Source: Novosphingobium jiangmenense
Lineage (GTDB): Bacteria > Pseudomonadota > Alphaproteobacteria > Sphingomonadales > Sphingomonadaceae
Assembly: GCF_015694345.1 (NCBI RefSeq)
Contig: NZ_JADQDC010000008.1
Coordinates: 124,001-188,000 of the forward strand
Length of the DNA stretch: 64,000 nt
Direction: 5' to 3'
Shown: positions 26,634 to 35,360 of the stretch, piece after piece
How positions within the stretch are numbered: position 1 is the first letter of the stretch
How the letters are laid out: each line of letters opens with the position of its first letter
Notes under the pieces: generated by a model
What the model saw: only the letters and a program-made list of their open reading frames with translations
Databases searched by the model: none
What the model was told of the DNA's origin: nothing
Position numbers and translations under genes: made by a program

Positions 26634-26695
26634 TCGTTCCCCCAAATCAGTCTGACCGACTTGCCAAGGGAATCGCGATCCGGCAAGGGAAAGCC

Positions 26696-27370
26696 ATGGT
26701 TCCCTTTTCGTTCGCCTCCCAGGAGTTCCGCCTCGGCGCCTCGCGCGCGCTCCATTGGGCAGAGGAGAACGCACTGCTGGTGGCCGACCTGCACCTTGAA
26801 AAGGCCAGCTTCTTCGCCCGGCACGGCCAGATGCTTCCCCCTTACGACAGCCGCGCCACCCTCGAACGCATTGCCCAGGCCCTGCGCGAGACTGGCGCCC
26901 GCCGCGTCTTCTGCCTTGGCGACTCGTTCCACGATGCCGCCGCCGTCGCCCGCATGGAGCCCCACGCGGCAGGCATGCTCGACGCGCTCACCCGTGCTAC
27001 CGACTGGGTCTGGATCACCGGAAACCACGATGAAGACGCCTCCGCACCCGGCGGCACGCTGGTCGATGAACTCACCATTCGCGGGCTGACCTTGCGCCAC
27101 ATCGCCCGCAATGGCACTGCCGAGCGGGAAGTTTCCGGCCACTTCCACCCCAAGCTGCGCGTCTCGATCCGGGGCCGCACGATCGCCCGCCCCTGCGCCG
27201 TCGCCAGCGAGAACCGCCTGATTCTGCCTGCTTTCGGCGCATTGACCGGGGGCATGGACGCAGCCGACCCTGCGATCCTCAAGGCGCTCCAACCCGCCCG
27301 CTCGATCGATGCGATCGTCCCTGCCGGGGACAAGCTCGCCCGCTTCAACCTCTGGCGTGCTGCAGCCTGA
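26696..27370 (+). CDS. pdeM: Ligase-associated metallophosphoesterase, PdeM type
   Basis: A 224-residue calcineurin-like phosphoesterase. The metal motifs are D31/H33 (VADLHLEK), GDSFHD, GNHDE and GHFHPK, and the LILPAFGALTGGMD block is typical of PdeM. Characterised relatives are encoded next to an ATP-dependent DNA ligase and the Lhr helicase. Those partners are not in this window. It is divergent from hemF, 62 bases away. Confidence 0.88.
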   Translation: MVPFSFASQEFRLGASRALHWAEENALLVADLHLEKASFFARHGQMLPPYDSRATLERIAQALRETGARRVFCLGDSFHDAAAVARMEPHAAGMLDALTRATDWVWITGNHDEDASAPGGTLVDELTIRGLTLRHIARNGTAEREVSGHFHPKLRVSIRGRTIARPCAVASENRLILPAFGALTGGMDAADPAILKALQPARSIDAIVPAGDKLARFNLWRAAA

Positions 27371-27482
27371 AAGCAACATGACCCGGCCAATGCGGCACGA
27401 TCGGGAACCAAGGGCAAAACCGCCCTTTATCTGAACGCACATTGTGATATGAGCGCGCGGAACCATATTGGGCAAAAACTGC

Positions 27483-27498
27483 AGGAGAAAGCACTATA
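27483..27498 (+). promoter_or_regulatory. Ribosome binding site and AUA start of infC
   Basis: AGGAG at 27483-27487 is followed, after eight bases, by ATA at 27496-27498 in frame with infC. The nearest ATGs (27517 and 27520) are preceded only by C-rich sequence without a Shine-Dalgarno match. Confidence 0.65.
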
Positions 27499-28038
27499 GC
27501 TCCCCCACCGCGGCGCATGATGGCGCCCCCCGTCAAGAGCGGGCCTCGCTACAACCAGATGATCAACGTGCCCAAGGTGCGCGTGATTGACGAGAACGGC
27601 GAGAACTTGGGTGTGATGTACACCCGCGAAGCGATCGAGCAGGCCGCCGAAGTCGGTCTCGATCTCGTTGAAGTTTCCCCGAACGCCGACCCGCCGGTCT
27701 GCAAGTTCCTCGACGTGGGCAAGTTCCGCTACGAGGCGCAGAAGAAGGCAAACCTCGCGCGCAAGAGCCAGAAGACGCAGGAGATCAAGGAGATCAAGAT
27801 GCGTCCGAACATCGATGACCACGATTACGACACCAAGATGCGGAACGTCGTGAAGTTCATCGGTGAAGGCGACAAGGTGAAGATCACGCTGCGATTCCGC
27901 GGTCGCGAACTCTCGCACCAGCAGCTCGGCATGAACCTGCTGCGCAAGGTGCAGGACGACGTCGCCGAGATCGCCAAGATCGAAGCCTTCCCTCGCATGG
28001 AAGGCCGCCAGATGCTGATGGTTCTCGCGCCGAAGTAA
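27496..28038 (+). CDS. infC: Translation initiation factor IF-3
   Basis: An IF-3 of 180 residues if read from ATA. The N-domain ([40 protein letters not shown]), linker ([20 protein letters not shown]) and C-domain ([20 protein letters not shown]) are all complete. The start is placed at AUA because it has the only good ribosome binding site, and because infC genes of many bacteria use AUU/AUC/AUA, which lets IF-3 repress its own mRNA. A conventional ATG start at 27517 would give 173 residues. It is followed by a terminator and stands alone; rpmI-rplT are not beside it. Confidence 0.93.
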   Translation: MAPPPRRMMAPPVKSGPRYNQMINVPKVRVIDENGENLGVMYTREAIEQAAEVGLDLVEVSPNADPPVCKFLDVGKFRYEAQKKANLARKSQKTQEIKEIKMRPNIDDHDYDTKMRNVVKFIGEGDKVKITLRFRGRELSHQQLGMNLLRKVQDDVAEIAKIEAFPRMEGRQMLMVLAPK

Positions 28039-28066
28039 GCGCGGTCCCAAGCACTGCAAACCGCAA

Positions 28067-28093
28067 GGGGCGTGCCGCAAGGCGCGCCCTTTT
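28067..28093 (+). terminator. Terminator after infC
   Basis: A 9-bp stem (GGGCGTGCC/GGCGCGCCC with one G-T pair) closes a GCAA tetraloop and is followed by TTTTC, 29 bases after the stop codon. Confidence 0.8.
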
Positions 28094-28135
28094 CGTTTGT
28101 GACTGGCACCACGGAATGCGAAGCCTTTATAAACT

Positions 28136-28264
28136 CACGCAAAGCCGCAAAGACGCGAAGAGGGAAGCGAGTGTCGCAGGCCTTCGCGCCTTTGAACATG
28201 CCGCAGAGATCCTCGCCGACTTTGCCATGAGCGCGACAACTTCGCGTCTTCGCGTCTTTGCGTG
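28136..28264. repeat. Inverted repeat element in the infC-lipoprotein gap
   Basis: The arms at 28136-28160 and 28240-28264 (25 bases each, two mismatches) share the CACGCAAAG-CGC-AAGACGCGAAG pattern. About 80 bases lie between them. This is a dispersed-repeat type structure; no transposase gene is present. The rest of the 434-base gap (28039-28472) shows only the infC terminator and the lipoprotein leader. Confidence 0.75.
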
Positions 28265-28472
28265 CGATATTCCTTTTTCCCTTCTATGCGGCTCCGCGCG
28301 ACAAGCCATCAAGCGACACCAACTCATCCTTCCCAACCCACGGCCCATCGCGCGTTCCGCAACTCGCCCCCGTCAGCCAACGCTCCACCGATTCACCCAT
28401 GTCTGTTTTTCAGGCCCGCGCGTTGCCGCTGCGGTTCGCCAAAAAACCAACAGGTTCATCAAGGAGCAGTAC

Positions 28473-28772
28473 ATGACGCCGTCTCTCAAGATCATTCCCG
28501 CCGTAGCGATTCTCGCTGGCTCGCTGGGCCTCGGCGGTTGCGCCACCAAGGGCTACGTCAACGAGCAGATTGCCACGGTCAACCAGCGCATCGATGGCGT
28601 GGAAAGCCGCCTCCAGGCAACTGACGGCGTTGCCCAGGCCGCCCGCAGCGAAGCCCAGGCCGCCAATGCCCAGGCCCAGACCAACACCCAGCGCCTCGAC
28701 CAGCTCACCGGTCGCGTCGACAGCCTGGATCAGCGCATGACGCAGGCCCAGCAGAAGCGTCCGCGCAACTGA
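28473..28772 (+). CDS. Small coiled-coil lipoprotein
   Basis: A 99-residue lipoprotein: a signal sequence with lipobox LGGC (Cys23), then a heptad-like helix rich in Gln, Ala and Arg (NEQIATVNQRIDGVESRLQA, NTQRLDQLTGRVDSLDQRM). It is shaped like Lpp/OprI-type murein or envelope lipoproteins, though it lacks the C-terminal lysine used for covalent murein linkage. AAGGAG lies before the ATG at 28473. Confidence 0.82.
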   Translation: MTPSLKIIPAVAILAGSLGLGGCATKGYVNEQIATVNQRIDGVESRLQATDGVAQAARSEAQAANAQAQTNTQRLDQLTGRVDSLDQRMTQAQQKRPRN

Positions 28773-28794
28773 TCAGCGCCTGCTGCGTTCAAGT

Positions 28795-28846
28795 GCCGGA
28801 CAGGTCTCCCGTGGTCAGACGACCAGAGGAAGCCTGTCCGGCTTTT
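28795..28846 (+). terminator. Terminator after the lipoprotein gene
   Basis: A perfect 10-bp stem GCCGGACAGG/CCTGTCCGGC (28795-28804 with 28833-28842) with a long loop is followed by TTTT, just before the L,D-transpeptidase gene. Confidence 0.7.
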
Positions 28847-28866
28847 CGTATCTGGTGCGAGTGACG

Positions 28867-29619
28867 ATGGAAATGATCAAGGCTTTCGCGGCAATCGCCG
28901 GTCTGGCGCTGGCCCTTCCCTCTCCGATGACCGAGTCTGGCCATGCGTCAACCGTGGCAGCGGCGAAGACCAAGGCGCAGAAGCGCAAACGGCCCGCCAA
29001 AACCGTGCAGAAGCCCGTCGAACTGCCTGGACTGACGATCCCGACACAGCGGGTGACGGCCTGGGTGAGCGAGACCGGTGACAACAACGGCCTTCCCTAT
29101 GTCGTGATAGACAAGCCCTCGGCCACGATCTTCGCCTTCGATGGCGCCGGCAAGCCGGTCGGCTTCGGCCCAGTGCTGATTGGTCGCGCTCTGGGGGACG
29201 ATGCAACGCCGGGCGTTGGCAACAAGAGCCTCGCCGAGATCGGCCCTGCCGAAAAGACGACGCCAGCCGGGCGGTTTCTGGCCCGCTTCGGCAAAGCCGC
29301 AGGCAACACGCGGGTACTGTGGGTGGATTACGCGACCTCGGTAGCGATGCACACGATCCCGCCGGGCAACCCGAAGGAAAACCGGGCGAAGCGCATGCTG
29401 TCACCGAGCATCGAGGACAACCGCATCACCTTCGGCTGCATCAACGTCCCCAAGGCGCTCTACAACGGCAAGATCGCCCCGATGTTCGGCAAGAAGGGCG
29501 GCTACGTCTACATCCTGCCCGATACCAAGCCACTTGAAGACGCCTTCCCCCCGCTTCACGCCCGCCCCTTCAAGGCGGAACCTGCAGCGAGCGAGGACAC
29601 GACGACGACTGCGCGCTGA
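28867..29619 (+). CDS. L,D-transpeptidase (YkuD family)
   Basis: A 250-residue secreted enzyme with an N-terminal signal sequence, a basic linker (KTKAQKRKRPAKTVQKP) and a YkuD domain. The domain carries VAMHTIPPGNP and the active-site block SPSIEDNRITFGCINVPKAL with the catalytic cysteine in FGCIN. It should form 3-3 cross-links or anchor proteins in peptidoglycan. The start is uncertain between 28867 and 28873 (GTG at 28855 is also open). Confidence 0.85.
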   Translation: MEMIKAFAAIAGLALALPSPMTESGHASTVAAAKTKAQKRKRPAKTVQKPVELPGLTIPTQRVTAWVSETGDNNGLPYVVIDKPSATIFAFDGAGKPVGFGPVLIGRALGDDATPGVGNKSLAEIGPAEKTTPAGRFLARFGKAAGNTRVLWVDYATSVAMHTIPPGNPKENRAKRMLSPSIEDNRITFGCINVPKALYNGKIAPMFGKKGGYVYILPDTKPLEDAFPPLHARPFKAEPAASEDTTTTAR

Positions 29620-29631
29620 CCTCCCTTCACG

Positions 29632-29656
29632 AAAAAGGGGAGCCAGACAGCTCCCC
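29632..29656 (-). terminator. Terminator of the TonB receptor gene
   Basis: A 7-bp stem GGGGAGC/GCTCCCC (29637-29643 with 29650-29656) around CAGACA has TTTTTC at its minus-strand 3' end, in the convergent gap between the transpeptidase and the receptor. Confidence 0.75.
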
Positions 29657-29685
29657 TTCCCCGCCCCAAAGCTGAAAACCGTTCC

Positions 29686-32346
29686 TCAGAACCGATAGCG
29701 CGCGGCCACGCCGTAAGTGCGCGGCTGGCTGGTGTAACCGGAGATCGAAAGCGGCTGGGCCGGCGTATCGAACACCGAGAGAAGATAGCGGTTGTTGGTG
29801 AGGTTGCGCCCCCAAGCCGTCAGTTCGAAGCCGCTCGGCATCGCCCAGGTGATCGACGCGTTGGCCTCGTTCACCTCGCGGCGGAACGGCCGCGCCGCTG
29901 CCACGGCAACCCGCGTACCCTGTTCGAGGAAGCCCGGCAGGCCTTCGATGATCTGCACCGGCGATTCATAGTGGAAGTCGCCACGGAAGATCAGGTGATC
30001 GCCGCTGCCGAACTCGTAGTCGTAGGACGCCGCAAACGTCGACGAGATTGACGGAATGCCCGCCGGACGCGTCTTAGACAGGTCACCCACGGCCGAAAGC
30101 ACGAACGTGTCGTACTTAGGATCGAGGTAGGTAATGGCGACATTGAACTGCCAGCCCTTCGCCGGCTTCACCGTGCCTTCGAATTCGATACCCCGGACCG
30201 ACTGCTTGCCGGCATTGGCCAGCACGAAGCCCGAACCCGTGAAAGTGTTCGACTGGAAGCCGTTGATGCGTTGGTCGAACGCTGCCAGATTGGCCGTGAC
30301 CAGCCCCCAGTCAGCCTTCAGGCCGATTTCATAAACCGTCGAGCTTTCGGGCCCCGCAAAGCGGGTGCCATAGGTCTGGTTGACCACGGTCAGCCCGCGC
30401 GCGATCAGCGCATCACGGTCCCGGAGGAACGGACGGCTGTCGCGCGAAAGGTTGATCGAGCTCGCCTTGAAGCCGGTCGCATAGCTTGCATAGACGTTGA
30501 TGTCCGACGTCAGGTCATAGGCCACGCGCACGATGTAGGTGAACTTGTCGTCGCTCGTCCGGCCCGGCTCCACCGCATTGGGCACCGGAATCGCCGAGGG
30601 CAGGTATTGCAGCGGGCGCAGCGCGGCGAGCGGGTTGGCCGCCGGGTTGTTCTGGTTGCCCGTGGCGAATGCGTTGAACGCTGCAAAAGTCGCAGCCGTC
30701 TCCGGAGCAGTCGCAAATGCGGCAACCGCTGCCTGATCGCTCGGATTGACCCCCGCGCGGCTCAGCGCGCCCGCCAGCAGAAGGTTGCGGCGGAACGGCG
30801 CATAGGCCGGGTTGTCGAAGTCGATGCTCGAGAAGACATCGCTGGAAGTGATGTCGATGGCATAGCGCTTGGTGTCCTTGGTGAAGTTCACACCGCCGGT
30901 CACCGTGATCTTGTCACCCACCTTGAAGTCGGCCTGCCCGAAGAACGAATAAGCCTCGTTGCGCAGGCGATAGCGCTCGTCCAGCTTCTGGCCTGCACCG
31001 AAGAAGCGACCCGCGTACTTGGCCGGGTTCCCCTCGAGCGCGCCGAAGGTCGCTTCGAGCGTCGGCACCGAAAGCGCACCGCCCGTCAGCCCCTGGATCA
31101 GGAAGTTGGCATAGTTGCGCGCATCGTCGCCCCAGCCCAGCTGGTTGGCCTGGCGGATGTTCTCATTGAAGTAGAAGCCGCCGATCAGGAAGTTCAGCGG
31201 GCCGTCCATGTTGGTCGCGGCGCGCAATTCCTGCGTGAACGTCCTGATCCCCTGATCCTGCGCATTGACCCCGATCAGGTCGGCGCTGGTGAAGTCCGAA
31301 TCCTGATTGGTCAGAGCATTGAGGCGGCGATAGGCAGTGATCGAGGTGAACGTCAGCGGCCCGAAATCGTAATCGACCTGGCCCGAGGCGCCCCAGTTCT
31401 CGATGTTGTTGGTCGAATCGAAGTTCGAATAGACCCGGTTTGCATAGATCTCGTTCGGCCCGTTGACCTGCCCGCCCAGTGCCCGCACTGCCAGAGTTGC
31501 CGCCGACGGCTGGAGATTGACGACACCACAGCAGATCTCGTCGATCTTCGAATAGTCGCCGATCAGGCGGACGCGCGCCTGTGCGTTCGGCTCCCACAGC
31601 GCCTGCCCGCGCAGGAACCAGCGATTGCGCTCGTTGGTGTCGTTGCCGGTGCCGAGGTCCTTGTTGTAGCCGTCACGCTTGTTGATGCCGCCCGCCAGGC
31701 TCACCGCCAGACCGTCGGTCACCGGGCCGGTCACCACGCCCTTGAGCACCACGGCGTCATAGTTGCCATAGCTCGCCTCGACATTGCCGCCGAACTCGAA
31801 CTTGGGCGCCGCCGTCACGATCGAGATCACGCCGACGCTGGCGTTCTTGCCGAACAGCGTCGACTGCGGCCCGCGCAGCACTTCGATGCGCTGCACGTCG
31901 GGGAAATCCCCGATCTGCGCGGCCGAGCGCGAGCGATACACGCCGTCGATGAACACGCCGACCGAAGGCTCGATGCCCGCATTGTTCGCGCCGTTGCCGA
32001 AGCCGCGGATGATGAAGTTGGTGTTCGCGCTCGATTGCAGCTGCGTCACGCGCAGCGAAGGCACCACGCTGGCGAGGTCCTTGAGGTCGCGGATCTGCGC
32101 CTGCTCCAGCGTCTTGGCGCTGGTGACGGACACCGCGATCGGCACGTCCTGCAGCGTCTGCTCGCGCTTGGAGGCGGTCACGATGATCTCGTTGCCCTCG
32201 GCCTGCTGTTCGACCGCAGGCGGTGCCGGCTGCGCCTGTTCCTCGGCATCCTGCGCATGGGCAGCGGCGGAGAAGGCAAGAGCAAGGCCGCATGCTCCGG
32301 CGAGAAGCGCAGCCTGGCCGGTGCGACCGGCATCTTCGGATTTCAT
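29686..32346 (-). CDS. TonB-dependent outer-membrane receptor
   Basis: An 886-residue receptor: signal peptide (cleavage after AHA-QD), a TonB box-like EIIVTASKREQ, a plug domain (DVPIAVSVTSAKTLEQAQ, IEVLRGPQSTLFGKNASVGV), a 22-strand barrel and a terminal aromatic residue (VAARYRF). The EIIVTA...LQDVPIAVS opening is typical of the large sphingomonad receptor family whose ligands are mostly unknown. No transporter or enzyme gene accompanies it. The start at 32346 begins the signal peptide; the frame is open to 32400. Confidence 0.93.
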   Translation of the reverse strand: MKSEDAGRTGQAALLAGACGLALAFSAAAHAQDAEEQAQPAPPAVEQQAEGNEIIVTASKREQTLQDVPIAVSVTSAKTLEQAQIRDLKDLASVVPSLRVTQLQSSANTNFIIRGFGNGANNAGIEPSVGVFIDGVYRSRSAAQIGDFPDVQRIEVLRGPQSTLFGKNASVGVISIVTAAPKFEFGGNVEASYGNYDAVVLKGVVTGPVTDGLAVSLAGGINKRDGYNKDLGTGNDTNERNRWFLRGQALWEPNAQARVRLIGDYSKIDEICCGVVNLQPSAATLAVRALGGQVNGPNEIYANRVYSNFDSTNNIENWGASGQVDYDFGPLTFTSITAYRRLNALTNQDSDFTSADLIGVNAQDQGIRTFTQELRAATNMDGPLNFLIGGFYFNENIRQANQLGWGDDARNYANFLIQGLTGGALSVPTLEATFGALEGNPAKYAGRFFGAGQKLDERYRLRNEAYSFFGQADFKVGDKITVTGGVNFTKDTKRYAIDITSSDVFSSIDFDNPAYAPFRRNLLLAGALSRAGVNPSDQAAVAAFATAPETAATFAAFNAFATGNQNNPAANPLAALRPLQYLPSAIPVPNAVEPGRTSDDKFTYIVRVAYDLTSDINVYASYATGFKASSINLSRDSRPFLRDRDALIARGLTVVNQTYGTRFAGPESSTVYEIGLKADWGLVTANLAAFDQRINGFQSNTFTGSGFVLANAGKQSVRGIEFEGTVKPAKGWQFNVAITYLDPKYDTFVLSAVGDLSKTRPAGIPSISSTFAASYDYEFGSGDHLIFRGDFHYESPVQIIEGLPGFLEQGTRVAVAAARPFRREVNEANASITWAMPSGFELTAWGRNLTNNRYLLSVFDTPAQPLSISGYTSQPRTYGVAARYRF

Positions 32347-32691
32347 CAGCAAGTTTTTCCTCTTATCAACCGCAAGCCCTGCGGCCTGGCGGCGGCCCAT
32401 CGGTGGGCCGTCGGGTCATCCTGTTCCCTGTCCGCGTTCTAGGACGCTCAAAAGGCGCGAACAATTCCGGTTCGACGAAATCCTTCGCGCGTCCCATGCA
32501 TTTTCATGCGCTGTTGCACGATGGTCACACCTGCAACTGCTTGCGCCTTTCTCCACGCTATCCTTGCCGCAACGCGCCTCCCCTGATGCAGCGTGCTTGC
32601 CGCAACGCACAATTACCTGTAAGCGCGCGCCGAAAACGGAGCGAGCGCTGCTTGTGCCGACTCCAGCCGATTCCAACCGAAAGCCAGTTTA
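32347..32691. other. 345-base divergent region between the TonB receptor and typA
   Basis: It should contain both promoters. I see no recognised operator. A 13-base direct repeat CTTGCCGCAACGC occurs twice, about 32 bases apart, near 32563 and 32595. Confidence 0.35.
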
Positions 32692-34518
<1,827 letters not shown>

Positions 34519-34526
34519 GAAACACG

Positions 34527-34555
34527 AAAGGGCGGCTCGAAAGGCCGCCCTTTTT
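34527..34555 (+). terminator. Terminator after typA
   Basis: An 8-bp stem AGGGCGGC/GCCGCCCT (34529-34536 with 34544-34551) and a T run follow the typA stop by 10 bases. Confidence 0.85.
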
Positions 34556-34564
34556 CGTTGCCCT

Positions 34565-34673
34565 CCCCTCCCGCCTGCGGGAGTGGTCGGTGGTGAGCCC
34601 GCCCCAAAAATTCCTCCCCGCCCCGGGGAGGGGGACCATCCGCAGGATGGTGGAGGGGCACCCGCCCCCCCCC
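34565..34673. repeat. Array of three short palindromes and a C9 run
   Basis: Three hairpins lie in a row: CTCCCGC-CT-GCGGGAG (34568-34583), CTCCCCG-CCC-CGGGGAG (about 34614-34630) and ACCATCC-GCA-GGATGGT (about 34635-34651). A run of nine C follows at 34665-34673. The first is related to the palindrome at 38859-38880. No gene lies here. Confidence 0.65.
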
Positions 34674-34697
34674 GCAAGGCCTGCCCTCACGCCGCCG

Positions 34698-35360
34698 TCA
34701 AAGCGGCAACAGGGCATCCACGAGCCGCTTGATCGTCTCCGCCACGCCATCCGCTTCCAGCGCCTGCCGGATCAACCGGCGCTTGGTGGTAAAGTGCGCA
34801 TCCTCCGGCAGTTCCACCCGCGCCGCGATCTCCGCTGCTTGAAACGCGGCTGCGGCGATATCATTGTGCAGCACGTCTTCGGGATCAAATTCGGGGATTG
34901 GTAGCGTCCAGACCAAGTTGTCGAAATCGCGAGGGTCCTTTTGCCCGACCGGCTGCAAGTCCTTGACCCTGTCCAGCACGATGTTCGTGTTAAGGATTGC
35001 AGTTAGATAACCTGCCTCTCCGCGGCTCCTGGCCGCGGCCCAATACGCCTTATGGTCAATTATGACGTCCTCATCCTCGACAATGCAGGCGCTCAGCCGC
35101 GTTCCTGCTTTTGTATAGAGAACGCGAAGAGAAAACTTTTCTGCCTGTACAGACAGCTTTTGGTGGTGGTTCAATGTTTCCGTTAGCGTGACTCGTGGCG
35201 CGCCATTTGCACCCTTATTGCTATGCTCGTTCCACTTAGCCTCTGCATCACGGAGCCAACCTGCAAGTCCTCGATGACCAGCAGTGTCAGAAGTTGCAGA
35301 CGACAGAACACTGCTGCCCTTTAAGGGAACAACGCCAGTTACAACATCTAAGAGGCGATA
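34698..35360 (-). pseudogene. Type IIG restriction-modification gene, 3' portion after a frameshift
   Basis: This reading frame (220 codons) continues the methylase/nuclease gene that starts at 37695, but one frame over. Removing one G from the G6 run at 35361-35366 joins the two frames. The joined C-terminal part begins VAPYRLLDVVTGVVPLKG, continues AEKFSLRVLYTKAGTRLSAC and ILNTNIVLDRVKDLQ, and should be the target-recognition region by position. No stop codon intervenes across the join. The rebuilt protein would be 998 residues. As it stands this part has no start or ribosome binding site of its own at the join, although an internal start near 35174 would yield 158 residues. Confidence 0.8.

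Noticed and set aside
30271..32442. 723-residue plus-strand open frame opposite the TonB receptor
   Set aside because: Antisense frame to a clear receptor gene; low complexity and no recognisable motif.
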